A stretch of 64,000 nucleotides of DNA from assembly GCF_020536995.1 (NCBI RefSeq), contig NC_068358.1, positions 82,527,749 through 82,591,748 of the forward strand. The letters are read 5' to 3'. The position numbers and the translations under genes were made by a program. Each line of letters opens with the position of its first letter. The stretch's first letter is position 1. The notes under the pieces were generated by a model, which saw only the letters and a program-made list of their open reading frames with translations, did no database searches and was not told the DNA's origin. Source of the stretch: Dreissena polymorpha. Taxonomy: Eukaryota > Mollusca > Bivalvia > Myida > Dreissenidae. Below, piece after piece: positions 33,645 through 47,200 of the stretch.

Positions 33645-34238
33645 TTTACCAAGTGACTTCATGGGTACATTGATCATGACTGGCAGATGACCCCTATTAA
33701 TTTTCAGGTCACTAGGTCAAAGGTCAAGGTCACAGTGACTCGAAACAGTAAAATGGTTTCCGGATGATAACTCAAGAATGCTTACGCCTAGGATCATTGA
33801 TCATGACTGGCAGATGACCTCTATTGATTTTCAGGTCACTAGGTCAAAGGTCAAGGTCACAGTGACTCAAAACAGTAAAATGGTTTCCGGATGATAACTC
33901 AAGAATGCTTACGCCTAGGATCATGAAACTTCATAGGTACATTGATCATGGCATGCATATGACCCCTATTGATTTTCAGGTCACTAGGTCAAAGGTCAAG
34001 GTCACAGTGACTGGAAATAGTAAAATGGTTTACGGATAACTCAAGAATGCTTATGCCTAGGATGATGAAACTTCATAGGTACATTGATCATGACTGGCAG
34101 ATGACCCCTATTGATTTTCAGGTCACTAGGTCAAATGTCAAGGTCACAGTGACAAAAAACATATTCACACAATGTCTGCCACTACAACTGACAGCCCATA
34201 TGGGGGGCATGCATGTTTTACAAACAGCCCTTGTTTTA
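33645..34238 (-). repeat. Tandem repeat element, opposite orientation
   Basis: About four copies of a roughly 130-bp unit with 'aggtcaaaggtcaaggtcac' and 'gaatgcttacgcctaggatc'. Read on the minus strand, its right edge begins 'acaagggctgtttg' then 'atgccccccatatg', so it is a HINE-like element inserted head-on beside the previous one. Confidence 0.65.
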
Positions 34239-34240
34239 TA

Positions 34241-36589
34241 ACGCAGTAATGGAAACGGGCTATAAGCCAAATGTGAAGAATAGGCTAGCATGTTACGACA
34301 ACCATGTATATGTTACATCACTTAAAACAACAAGAAAAGTAGGCGTCTTTGCAAGCACTCTCTCGCAGTTGGAAGCACCAGGGATTCCACTAAATAATGC
34401 AAATCCCCACCTCATCATAAATTTTTCCCTGGTCATATGTTCGTAAACACTTTAAATAATTTGATGAACCCATAGTTAAAATGTACACTTAAATATTTTA
34501 TTGAGAATTCATTTGTAAATGAATTTGACAAAAAAATACATGTTTATTTTGTGTGATAACGAAATCGAAGTGTGACACTTCACGCGAAAATTATGTCATT
34601 AGAAAATGCATTGTGGGAATGTTTTGGTTAAATTTACCGGTGGTTGAATTCAACTTTGCGCTGTTAGGTTACTTTGCGGTATATCGTTTTTATACAATCA
34701 ATTTACCTTGAAGGTTACTAAACCTGAATAACCTGAAACTTACCAAGGTTTGAAAGTTACCGAGCGGTAACTTTAACCAGTGTTTATACAGTCGGGTGCT
34801 GGAAACTCATTCGGTTGTGCTGAATAGCAAATAAGAGATTCAATTCCCTGCTGAGAAAAATAACTAATGGGGGGGGGGGGGTTGGTCTAATCCTTACTAC
34901 AGCCATTCTCCCGCTTCCTCTGATTCAATTAAGCCAGTTTCAGTAACAGGCATAACAATGCACTTCGTACAGGTTAACCAGCAAACCCAAGAGATGAGTG
35001 TAAGTTTGTTAACCATTAACCACTTAGAAAGGTATTGACACATTTGTAGTCCCTTAGAAAGTTATATTTAATTTAAGACCTTTCTTTCTAGATTAAAGTT
35101 TTTAAGGCTTCAATTCAATCATTTAGATACTGATGAGCAGCAAACAGGATTAAACCTGAACTGACTGCTAGTTACTCGCAGGCTGGTCTGTTTTTATGCT
35201 GTTTGCACATAAGCCATTTTGACTTTGCTTCTGAGTGGGAAAGGGTTAATTGAATCACAGTAATATGACTGAAATACTTTTTAAATGGTGGAAAATCCAA
35301 TTAAACAAACACAACTTTTTCATGCTTGCCTTTGTCTGTTATGAAAAGCATTTCATTTATTACAGTATTGTGGTATATTTATGCAAAAATACAGTGCCTA
35401 GATAATTTAAGCTAGGAAATGTAACAGTAAAATCTTCAGATTTTCAGTGTTTACTAGTTCCAAGCACTCTTGAACTTGTATCGGCTTATTATTCATTTAG
35501 ACACAGATTGCGTTTCCTGCTGTGTTACCTGAAATTTATTTGAATGCATTAATTAGAAATCAATCTCATGATCGCAAAGTCAACGCCGTGTATTTGTCTA
35601 CTCAACGCCATAAGGCATTTTATCGCTAAAATACCATTTTTTTAATAAACATATTATGCTGAAACCAATCATCTAAATGTGTATGATTAATTCAGTCATT
35701 TAAATTATTTCTTTGGTATCATTAAAGTATAATTGAGCCTTGCTTGTTGAAAACCGGGCGTAGTGGCACGCACAATCTAATCTGGGACAACACTTCACCC
35801 ATATGCATTTAGCCCCGTTTTGCCATATCAAACCTCAATTTATTTTAGAAACATACATATCATTAGTACCTTTTTCTTTAGATTACAAAAATTTAGTCAA
35901 AACATAATCTCAAGGTTAGATCTTTTAATAAACAGGACAATTTTTTTAATAAGCCACTGCAACACTTTATCAAAGGTTTTCCTGTTCCTAGAGTATGGTT
36001 TGTTGAAATGAAAATTGTAAGAATCAACAACAACACTTAAATTCATTATTGTATTTGCCATATAGACAAATCAATGCAAAATTGGCTATTTAAATATTCA
36101 CAAAAATTTACATCTACCTTGTATAACATTGCCAATACCTATACTTAATTAAACATTTATCATGTCAATATATATATATTTATATAAGTAACGGAAAACT
36201 GCCATTTATTACAATAGAAGACATATTAGCTTGCGTATATCATACAACACAAACAGCCAAAAAAAATGTAGAATCATAATGATGGGAAATTAGTAAAATG
36301 TCCTAATATATTTTGAAAAAGGAAAATAGATATGTGTCCATCGGACATGGATGTCCCCACTTTATTTCACTAGAAACAGAAACAAGTGTTGTTTGTCAGA
36401 CATAATGCAAACAATTATTACATCATGTATGTACCAGTACTTTTTAACACATAAAGCTTATTTTACATAATGTGACATAAATTTTTAAGCAAGCACCATA
36501 GTTGGTGCTTTCAGTATGCCATCTTGTTATGATGCAATTGCACTATTAAGAAAGAGAACCAAAAGTCACATTAACATAAACCTCACTTA
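34241..36589. other. Intergenic, no gene seen
   Basis: AT-rich. It contains a run of 12 G at about 34868 and a dispersed repeat at about 35040-35250 ('agatactgatgagcagcaaa', 'tctgagtgggaaagggttaa') that recurs near 50030-50270 and 60340-60510. Confidence 0.5.
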
Positions 36590-37318
36590 TACCTTATAAG
36601 GGCTTTGTACACAATTTGTGAGTCCACTGTGACCTTGACCTCAAAGCAACCAACATGGTTCTTTCATGCAAGAAATCTTCCAGATATTATGATTATTTGT
36701 TATTATTTGCACAAGATATACGCAATATAGAGAATACGCACAAACTCCATGGGTCCACTGTCACCTTGACCTTAAAGTGTGAAACATAGTTGTTGAAGGC
36801 AACATATCGTCTTGATATAATTATCATTTAGCTTTTCTATTTAGATACCCATCATGCACAACAATGTTATTGGCGACACACAAACATGAATTTCACTATA
36901 TACTTATAAGGAATTAAAAACAAAAAAGTTTGTGTCTACTGTGACCATGTCCTTGAAGCGAGCGACATTGTTGATGCACGCAACATGTCTTGATTAATGA
37001 TCATTTGTGCTTTGTTATTATGCAATCCCATCATTCACAACAAAGTTATGGGCCAGTCACAAACATGTACTTCACTATGTTTACATTGAGGAATATGCAA
37101 AACGTTGGTGTAAACTGTGGCCTTGACCTTGAAGGGAACAACATGGTTGTTGAACACAACAAGACATCTTGATATGATAATGTGTGCCAATTTATTTTAA
37201 AATCCCATTGTGAGGAACAAAGTGATGAGCCAGACACAAAATGTCCCAAACAAACAACTACACACAGACAGGGCAAACATTATATGCCCTTCCGCCATTA
37301 TCATGACAGGGGCATACA
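36590..37318 (+). repeat. Degenerate tandem repeats, HINE-like 3' end
   Basis: About four diverged copies of a 170-180-bp unit with 'actgtgaccttgacc'. The element ends 'atgcccttccgccattatca' then 'ggggcata'. Confidence 0.6.
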
Positions 37319-37440
37319 AATGTTAACGGTCATAGAGCTATTTTGATTATCAAGTCAATAACAAGCAATTAATTTGTGGAACTTAAGTAAATACACTAAT
37401 ACAAGTCCCAGTCAACAAAACAATTGTGCAATTATAATTA

Positions 37441-38803
37441 CACTGCAACGCCGATATATCGCGGTTGGTGGGGTCCAAATATCGCGAGCGCGATATATCC
37501 GGCGCGTGATATAGAGTTTGTAACTCGAGAAATGTCTAACTTAATCGTATCCGCGATTAATTTGTCAAATTTCCCCAATGTTTTCATTTTATATGCGGCG
37601 CTGCTATATATTTGTATCGTAATAATTGCAAACCAATTCTTAGATTACATTTTCATAACTACATACGTATCTGTATTAGTTTTGTCGTAAACCAAAATGT
37701 TAATTATATATTTTTTTACTTTCAGGTACGATCGCTCGCGAATCAGCTTAAAGAAGAATTATGATTGTCAAATACGCATTTACCGTTACAAATAGTCTTA
37801 TAGAATACATAGGCTGCATGCCACTTTTGTTTACATTTGTTTTTATTTTATATTTACAGGCATACCGAGATATCAAGCAAGAAGAATATGCAGTCCGAAC
37901 AAAAATACAGCGGACAATACGATTTATTTAATTGTTTAATAAAGCATATGTACATGTTTATTTATATGGTGTTCATATGAACATTTACAAATACAAATAC
38001 ATTTACAAGAACAAACATTTATATAGATAAAAACAATTATATATACACATATTTACGAGAGCATACATATTAAAAACACACATCATTGTCTTTCAAAATT
38101 AAAAAAGTCAGTTAATTCCTTTTGTTTCAAGGATGATCGTGCTTCTGATCTCGCACGGTAAAGTGCATTTCTAAAATGCATGACTTCAGCTGGGGTGCTT
38201 TTCGCAGATTTCTCTACCCAGCGTAACCCCACCTGAATGCAACGCACTACTTCTGCCATAGCTTTTCTTCATCTTTTAGCCACCCTCTTAACGTACCTTC
38301 GGGGACAGCAAATTCCTTTATTATCGATGTACGGGATTGACCAGCCTTTATCTTGTCTATAATCTCGATCTTCTCAACAATCGAGAACTGTTTACGTTTG
38401 CGTGTGACACTATTGCTCGTATCCATATTTGCGATTTATTTCGTGTACAGAGACAGAATGACCAGTTGCGAAATTTAACGCTTTATATACCAGTAAACTG
38501 CCATTATTACCTATGCAGTGACACGAATTGCTCATTTCTTAACTGTTAAAAACAACACCGTCCGAGTGCAAACAACGCTGTCACTTATCGACTGTTTTTC
38601 ACGCTTCATTGCGTGCCAAATTAAACCGCGAAATATAGGGTGTTAATACTAGGTAGAACCGGTTTTTTGCTTAAGTTAGCGAATTCTCAGATTAAAACAT
38701 GTCATTTAGTGATCATGCTTGTTGGAATTTTGGGATCCATAGCCAAAGCGCGATATATTGGACAACGCGATATACCGGTCCGCGATACATCGGCGTTGCA
38801 GTG
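37441..38803 (-). mobile_element. pogo/Tigger-like element, TA target duplication
   Basis: TIRs start CACTGCAACGCCGAT on the left and end ATCGGCGTTGCAGTG on the right, with TA on both sides (37439-37440 and 38804-38805). A 1363-bp element of this kind with a psq-type DNA-binding domain points to the pogo branch of Tc1/mariner. Both ends contain further 'gatatatcgcg' words that could be transposase binding sites. Confidence 0.8.
38247..38426 (-). pseudogene. pogo-like HTH (psq) DNA-binding domain, 59 residues
   Basis: The frame reads MDTSNSVTRKRKQFSIVEKI, then EIIDKIKAGQSRTSIIKEFA and VPEGTLRGWLKDEEKLWQK before a stop. KRKxFSxxEKxEIIxxIxxGxS...xFxVPxGTLRGWLK is the CENP-B/pogo N-terminal helix-turn-helix. 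No DDE catalytic domain follows. A second overlapping frame (MAEVVRCIQVGLRWVEKSAK onward) continues to about 38100 and might be joined by an unseen splice. It could act only as a DNA binder. Confidence 0.7.
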
Positions 38804-38805
38804 TA

Positions 38806-41449
38806 CCAGACTACTAAACAATGTACATTGGATCAACCAAATATTCCCTAACATCTAATGGATAACAATGAATATCTATAATTATATTGATTAAACAAAT
38901 AGAACCTGAGTTGCAACAAAAACACATAACAAAATTAACAAACACATTGTGTAAACACTTTGATAACAATCTGCAACAGATCTTTGATACGGAAATGGAT
39001 CCATTCACACCTCAATAATAACAAAAGACAAAAGGATATGAACTATTACAATCGTACTATGTCTTTCATGAATAAAACTCATACAAATGTGCTGTTTACC
39101 ATATACATGAATCTTGAGATATGAAAACAAAATGACATTTTAGATAACCTCATAGAAAAACTCCACCTTTTGCTTACGCTATCATTTAAGACAACAAGCC
39201 AAATACAACTTTTTGTTAGCATTACTTCACATTTCAATGTTCATACATAAATGTTGACAATCATAAATAATGGTGCAACTTTCAAACCAATTCCAATATA
39301 TGTTTGGCAGTTGTGCTCTTGTGAAAACAAGTTTGGTAACTAGTCTAGTGAATTTAATACTACAAACAAATAGATTAACACTATAACACAGGGCATAACA
39401 TGAGGCTAATCATGTTAAAGCCGAGCTCCATACATATGAATAGCGTGCCATTCCAAATCATCAATTACAAGTGTTTAGACTGATCCAGGGTGACACTTTC
39501 TGCTTTTAAAAAAAGGAAGTCATTTTTAAATCAAATATGGGCAGGCGTGCCATATTGGTACAGCCTTTGTGGACTGCATAGGCGGAATGTGCCGTAATGG
39601 TCAGCCTTTGCAATCTGCATAGGTGGAAAAAGCTTTATTTGTACTACCTTTACCAACTGCATATTATATAGGTTCTGCCTTAGTATATTGCCTTAACAGA
39701 AAGTGCAGACTGGTTCAGCCTTTGCAGATTGTACAGTGATCCAGATGGACATTTTACCCACATACATTTGACCTGGAGTTCTCAGGCAAACCCTCATATG
39801 TTTATTTGAAAATGTTCTTTCATTTACAAGACCATTGAACACAACATGGTTTGACATAAATGTACAAAATCAGTCTTAACGACAAAATTTACAAGAAAAC
39901 AAACACACTTAACAAATAATACTTAAACATTGTATATAACTTACAAATTGTATTGATTGCAAACAAGAAAAGAAAACACATAGTTTAAAATGAATATAAC
40001 AAAATGAAATATTTTTGGTTTTGGTGTAAATTGAGGTAATTTAATGGACATACTGTGTCACTTGCACTTTTGTGGCACATTTATTTTTAAGCAAGAAATA
40101 AAATGACTATTTAAGCCATTTGAATACAAAAGTGTATCTTTCCACAAACGTAGCTCCAGACCAGTGGATACCCTGGCTTGTCTGGAGCTAAGCAGGCCGA
40201 AATATTGCATAAGACCCATTTATGCATGATGCAGGTCTTACTAAAATGTTCCTTACGTCAATTGCATTATTTGGCTAAGGGCTCACTACAATGTTTTATA
40301 TGAGTGAGTGTAACACTAGCAGAGTATGTGGCATATTTAAACGAAGAAAGCAGATTGTTGGGAAAATGTAGCAATCCATAAAATAAATACAAACATAGTG
40401 CTGAATGTCTCTAGTTGAGTATTATATGGAAAAGTGTTTCATTATTTCTAGATTTTCTGTACTATCAAAAGAGAAATTTGAAAATTTGATAGGTTTACTA
40501 TTTACATATACTTTAAACAAATATGATAACATTTACTGCAAAAATTAACACACAAAAAACTTTATTTTTGAAGATTCGAGAAATGTTTACAACATTGTGA
40601 AGAAACACTTTATCTTGTGACTTTATCAGATAAATATTAAACATCAATGATAATTAAATCAGAAGGAAACCTTCACAAAGCTATTTTTGTTTGCTTTTAT
40701 CACAAGGTCAGTAATCCAATGAAAGATGCCATAATTAAAAATACAAACCAAATACTGGCCAAAATACACAATCATCAACATAAATACATAATTACAGTTC
40801 AGTGAAAGACACACAAACCTAATTTAGTTAAAAACATAACAAGTAAACTGCGCTGAACCTGCTTAGACAAACTGCATGGGTGACAGTGGCTAGTTTATGG
40901 AACAACAGGATGCTGCAGATATCATGTTAAAAAAAACTTTACTTTATTAATAAATTGTAATTTAAACAGCAGAGCAATTGATTTGCAAATTAGTCAAGCC
41001 AAAAGAAAAGCTGTTGTGTAGAATATGAAATATTATGGATTTCATTCTTTCTCGTTTAACCTTGGCTGTATTTGGCATTATGCTTGACAAAAATATAATA
41101 AAGTGATCAATATTTGACAGTTAGGGAAGAGGTAAATGTTATATGCAAAATGATAACAGTGATAGCTACAACAGAAAGCAATCAACAGCTTATTTTGGCA
41201 ATAATTTTTTTTATTATATACCTGCTTTATGTTCCCAAAAAAATACAAATTGTATCAATCAGTAAAATACAACTGCACAGAAATAATTCCCATATTATGC
41301 TACTCGCTAGTTTTTCAATTCCGTTTTACCATACTAGCAGTACATCTTTTAACGGCGTCACTTTGAATGCAAAAAATTATAAGAGCATTCTTGGTTAATT
41401 ATGAACTACTTTTTTTTTTTAACTTAAATGATTCAAAGTTGTATATAAT
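38806..41449. other. Intergenic, no gene seen
   Basis: AT-rich flank. It includes a short doubled block near 39540-39640 ('cagcctttg...ctgcatagg') and a fragment of the 'cccatttatgcatga' MITE family at about 40145-40235. No coding exon was recognised on either strand. Confidence 0.5.
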
Positions 41450-41616
41450 AAAAGGAATATTACACAAGTCAATTGTTACAAGTGTTTGTATTAGTCTTGT
41501 GGCTTGCGCTATTTCTTATCACACTCGAGGCTCCGCCTCTTGTGAGATACATCATCACACAAGCCACTCGACTGATACAAACACATAGAACAATTGACTA
41601 GTGAAATATTCCTTAT
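41450..41616. mobile_element. Hairpin MITE in 3' flank of the convertase
   Basis: 'aaggaatattacacaagtca' at the left pairs imperfectly with 'gactagtgaaatattcctt' at the right. The apex, 'actcgaggctccgcctcttg', resembles that of the hairpin at 1196-1341. Confidence 0.7.
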
Positions 41617-42133
41617 TGATTTGCAATATTCAAAAATATTTTGTAAAACCTTTATATTTTGTTATTTAAACAATATTTTACATAATTAAGATTTGAAATA
41701 CCACTTGTTTTAGACTTGAAATAAGCAAATTGTTTTGAAACTTGTTCGCATAATTGAAAAAGATTGCTGAATTGCTGAAAACTGTGAAAATTGGTCTTAT
41801 GCCATAAGCTGCAAGGTGAAGTCCTTTCAGGAGTTACCCTATCAATAATGCGACTGCAAAACCTGACATGACTATAGCCAACAGGACAGCTCCTGACCAG
41901 ACTGGACGAATGCAGCACGTGGCTCATACACAGCACATCCAGCAACTCCCTCTCATCCCTCCAATACATTACACATATATCAGAAACTGAATTTTATATT
42001 CTTTAATTTAAGTTTTATATTTAATTTTGTGAATATTAAATTTCAATATTTAACAACACAACAACTATCAAGTTATTATATTTAAAAAAAACAACAGTTT
42101 TGCTTGAAAAGAAACATCTCTTGACCATACAAA

Positions 42134-42493
42134 ACAAGAAACCATCGGAGACGGGTGTTGCTCCCCAAAGTTTTTTTTTGTCACAATATTGCACTATATA
42201 TTCAGATAAAAGGAAATGTCTAGTAGTTGGGGGGACAAGAATTGCACTATATGTACAGTTTATAGAAAATTTCAAAGGGCTATAACTCTGTGAAAAATCA
42301 TTCGACCAGAACCGGCTGATAATATGCACATCTTCTCTTGGTAGTGAAGCTTCCCATAAAGTTTAATTGAATTCCGGTCATTAATTGCTGAGAAATAGCC
42401 CGGACAAAAATTGTGCACGGACGGATGGACACACACACAGACAGACGAAGCGGCGACTATATGCTCCCCTAAAAAATTTTGGGGGAGCATAAA
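42134..42493 (+). repeat. HINE-like dispersed repeat (single unit)
   Basis: It starts 'acaagaaaccatcggagac', with 'tgctcccc' near the start and a terminal hairpin 'tgctcccctaaaaaatttt' then 'gggggagcata'. No internal tandem array is present. Confidence 0.65.
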
Positions 42494-42676
42494 AATCTAC
42501 TTAAAAGACCAATTAAAATAATATTTCCTCAGGTATTTTGCAAACATTTAGGTTAGAGTGACAACACTATTACTGAAGAAAATGACTTCAATTGACCATT
42601 GATCAGCACACAAGAAAAAGCCATAGGCCAGGCAAGAAACAATATCTGAAAAATAATATCATTGCACCATACCATG

Positions 42677-42812
42677 ACTGGAGGCCAGTATGACTGCAGA
42701 CCGGTCTAACTGCAGACCACTTTGACAAAAGACCAGTATGAATGCAGACCAGTTTGACTGCAGACCAGTATGAATGCAGACCAGTTTGAATGCAGGTCAG
42801 TATGAATGTGGT
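42677..42812 (+). repeat. 16-bp minisatellite
   Basis: About nine copies of 'tgcagaccagtatgaa' with T/A variation, downstream of the convertase stop. Confidence 0.8.
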
Positions 42813-43280
42813 AGGAAGAGAACTAATCGTCAAGAGGCAATATCATGAAACCTGCATGCACTGGCACTCTAGCTCAGAGTACATGCCTATTGCACAAACC
42901 CTCACGAAACAGATAAATACGAGTGTGTCAGGCAATACTGAGACAATACAAGGAGAATTTAAGATGTCAAACAATAAATATTGGAATAATTGCATGTAGA
43001 AGAAAAGGCTTGCGATACAAATGACAGATATAATCATGAGATATATTAATAGTAAACATATTAATAGAAAGTACTTTATGCAAACATCTAACACAATTTC
43101 ATCTTCATTACAATGTTCACAGCATCATACTATAAATACAGATATTGGACTAATGCTGACTTACAATATAAATTTAACAATTACAGTCACATTTACCAGT
43201 AACACATGTTCATAAATATGTACATTTACATACAACAAGCTGTAACAACATTGACAAGGTGAATAATTGCTGTACAAATA

Positions 43281-44284
43281 CTAGTGCCTAAGACTATTGA
43301 CACTACGGGCCGTATGGAAGCTGGGGTGTCCCGGGATACCCATCAGTCCAGCAGGCAGACTCGCATTCCGGGACATATCTTTGCCAGAGCTAGCTTTGTA
43401 GTTGACGTCATTAGGGCTCCCACTGGCAGCCAATTGGACACTATCATTTTTTGGTAGGTCTTTCCCAATAGTTTGAGTCAATGTGCTGTTTATATCATAG
43501 CTAACATAACTTTCCATGTACTTGCGACCACTACTGCGGTCAGACATCCTATTTTTCCTATGATCGCTATGGTGCTTTTTAGAGTAATTGTCGCTGGACA
43601 GGCTATTGCGGTCCTGGACGCTGTCACTGAGGCTGCTGCCCCCGCTGTTACGTACAGGGTTGTTCCGACTAGTTGACCTGTCCAGCTTGTATGACTCTGT
43701 CAAGTCTTTTAAATGGATTTCATTTTCTAGCTGATTCACACGGACTGTACACAGTGGGTCCTGACTCTCTGGTATACTGGCATGTCGGAAGTTACGATTG
43801 CGAATAATATCAAAGTTATGGAGGTCATTATCCAGATCCTCTTGCGTCAAATTAATGCCATTGTACTCACACTTGTTAGCGTCAAGCTTACTTCCCTTCC
43901 AGCACAGCATGCGCCGGTCACGGGCGTGCAGTAGCCCAAATATAACACCAAACAACACAATGGCAGCTATGCACAGCACTATGACCCAGATAAAGAACCC
44001 TAGCATGTCCGGGTCGAGAAAATTCAGCAGTAGCTTCTTCTGACAATGGCCCTCCTGTTTCTCATATCCGTCTGTGCACTGGAAACATTCTGATTCTCTA
44101 GGACCCTTGCAGGTCCGACACGCCTCGTGACAAGGATTGCACACGCCCTGGCGCTGGTACTTGGAATTATTGATTGAGGTATTTTCTGTTGATCGAAGAC
44201 GCACCATCTGCATCATGCCATAGTAATGTTCCGGACAGTTTGCCACACACCCGTCCTTCAGCTTGTAGTATCCAGGCCGACATT
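43281..44284 (-). CDS. Convertase terminal exon: Cys-rich repeats, TM helix, cytoplasmic tail
   Basis: This 1004-nt exon carries 333 codons and a stop. Residues 1-90 hold furin-like Cys repeats (CRPGYYKLKDGC, CNPCHEACRTCKGPRESECF). A single hydrophobic helix follows (MLGFFIWVIVLCIAAIVLFG, continuing VIFGLL), then a cytoplasmic tail of about 215 residues rich in Ser, Asn, Asp and Arg. The tail has a possible tyrosine sorting signal (YNGI) beside an acidic stretch (QEDLDNDL); both are common trans-Golgi sorting features. The tail is several times longer than that of human furin (about 56 residues). Confidence 0.92.
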
Positions 44285-47200
44285 CTGGAAAACACATTGT
44301 AATTAGTTATAGCACATACCTTTAAATACAATATTAACCTTAATGGAAATTATTCCATTTTTTCTTATATATTAAAAAGCCATGTTTGTTATGTTTATTT
44401 CAGTAAGGGTTTTGCTTGTTCATCCTGAAATACTGGACAATTGCACTAGAATTTTTCATCTACCATAACAGAGTTGAAATTCTTGTTATATATGAATTAC
44501 GATTTGAAATTATGGGACTTACACATTTAGTTGAATAAACAAGCCAATAGAATAACATTGTGTACCTATGATGGGCCTGATAATATGTCTATAGACATTG
44601 TTTTATGACATAATATCCTACCGTAACCCAAATTCGACGACACCTAAATTCGACGATGTTCGATTTGTATTGATTAAATGGATGATTATTGTCTTGGAAT
44701 CATTTCAAAGTAATACAGCCGAGTTTAAAATTATTATTTTGTGCTATTAAACATTTCATTATTTCTTTCATTATTTGCTAAATATTGCTTCATGTAACCA
44801 TTACATCGTCGAATTTGAGTCACACTGGGATAAATTTCATTGATTTCCTGAAAACATTATAATGTTACATATTTTAATCAATTAATAATTGTGCGTGTCC
44901 ATGTTTACGTTTTGTTCAAGTAATGAGTAAAATGAGATAATTAATGGATCTTTCTTTATATGATATTATATTATACCAACACTGGCATGGTAAGAATAAT
45001 CATGTACAGAAAGAACAAGTTTACAAACATAAACAGTGATAATATTTTTATTGAAACATGCAGTAACAGCATAATATAAAACATGTCATATGCAAAATGT
45101 GTCTTATGTACGATGCGGCCAGGGTAGCTTCTGACAAAATGAGACCATGAAACTTAATAAGCAGACAGGGTAGCTAATGACCAGATTGCGCTGATGCGCA
45201 GGCTGGTCTCGAGCTACAGTGGCTAAGTCATGCATAAGACCCATTTTTGCATGACACTGCTCATATATTAATGAATTGGTTATGAATAAAAACATTGGAA
45301 AAGAAAGCAATACATGTGAATGACAGAAGAAAGTTTAACAATCAACTAGAAGATCGAACAAAAACTACATCAATTAAAACATTGTTTGTAGATATCTAAC
45401 AATAAATTCGGTAAAAAATGCAAATAATGATAAACATTTGTGCATTATTTCGCTTTGTTGAATACCCATGTGTGGTATACTGTTACACTCTATGATAAAT
45501 GTAGTATATGTATTGAACCAACATGGCTTAAGAGATCCCACACCAATAATGTGCTTGTGTTTCTAGATAGATATGCTGCATTAACAATGGTTAATTTGAA
45601 CATAAATCTGCATAAAGTGTTCTCAGAATTCCCCAAGGATCGAAAAGCATGTTAACACAACACATTTAAGGTCAGAATAGTGTACTTCAATCCACTTTCC
45701 CATACCAGACTATGATGCAACAAACAATATTTCTATTAAATGTAGAAAAGATGACTGGCATTGCTTTTTGAATGTTCAACTTACCTCTTACCAAGCAAAT
45801 AGTCGGCCCAGAAATATAGCAACTTAAAACAAAATAAAACTAAAATTCAACAAGAAACTTACCTATTAAACTTCAGTGTTCTACTTTTTTCTCTACATAA
45901 ACACAAGTTGTCTCCCTTATTTGTTTAACTAAGAGTTCTTTATGACATCCAATTTGATGTCTTAACCATCAAATATTTGGTTAAATTATATCAACTAACA
46001 GTCAAGGTTGTGATAAAACAATACTTACAATTAACCAAAGTTTAATGTGTTTGATTTCTTTCTCAAGTTTTCACTTAACTTCATTCCAATAGGTTGTGTG
46101 CGGGTAATCATTATACATGAGGCATGTCAGGGTTTTATGCAGATAGATCAAGTGTCATCTACGACAGACCTGATCTACAACTACACTTTATGCCATTTAT
46201 CCCATTTCTGCCAAGTGGACTCTCCCATCCTTCGAAATTGGATCCATTTATTTCCAAAATTAGGGATGTCTAGTATATTTTTTTCTATATTTAGAATATT
46301 TCTTACAGAAATTCCTTTAAGCAAACAGTGCAGACCCAGATGAGACGCCACATCATGCGGTGTCTCATCTGGGTCTATGCTGTTTGCAATGGCCTTTTTT
46401 CTGGACGCTAGACATACATGGGTTAAGATGTGATGAAGTTTCCTCTAACCATTAATACACAATGGACCTCAAGTGCTCAAGTTCCATCCTGGATTAGCCT
46501 GTTAAGACTCACAGACTTCATACATGACCCATTATTCAAGTGTACTAAGGCCAGTTATCCCTTACTACACCTCATATTCCACTGCTGAGGACAGGATTTT
46601 TATGATCAAGGAATAATAAGCAATGTTTCAATGGGTATGGTATATTGACTGGAATATATAGCATTACCCACAAATATAATACTGAAGAATAAAGGTTTAG
46701 ACCCAACAAAAATATTGCATGAGCTAAGCGTTAAAAGACATCTATTGACGTCAAAAACTTAAGAAATCAGTCAATAGAAATAAAGTTCACAATCCCACGT
46801 CAGGTACAAAGTAAAATTAAAATTAAAATCTTCCAGAATGGTAGTCTCAAAAGCCTTAAAATGGTTCAATACAAATGGTCCCAGTTCCTGGCACGCTATG
46901 CCATTACCTACCTATGCAGACTCCATTTGATGTAATGCCACTGCAGGTGAAGGGTTGGTCCGAGTTTACAGGCGGGGTGACATTGTACGCCTGGGGGTGA
47001 GTCTTAGTGCCCATCAACACCAGCTTCCACTCTGTCAGCTCAGCTGTAACAGGCACATATAACATGTAAAATACATATATGTGTGCACACAAAAAATGTG
47101 ATACATGGTGGTGTTATTTTCTCCACCTGAAAATAGTAAAACCTACAATAAATGTGAAACACATAAAAAGTAGGGACAAAGCTTAACAGAGTGGCGGGGT

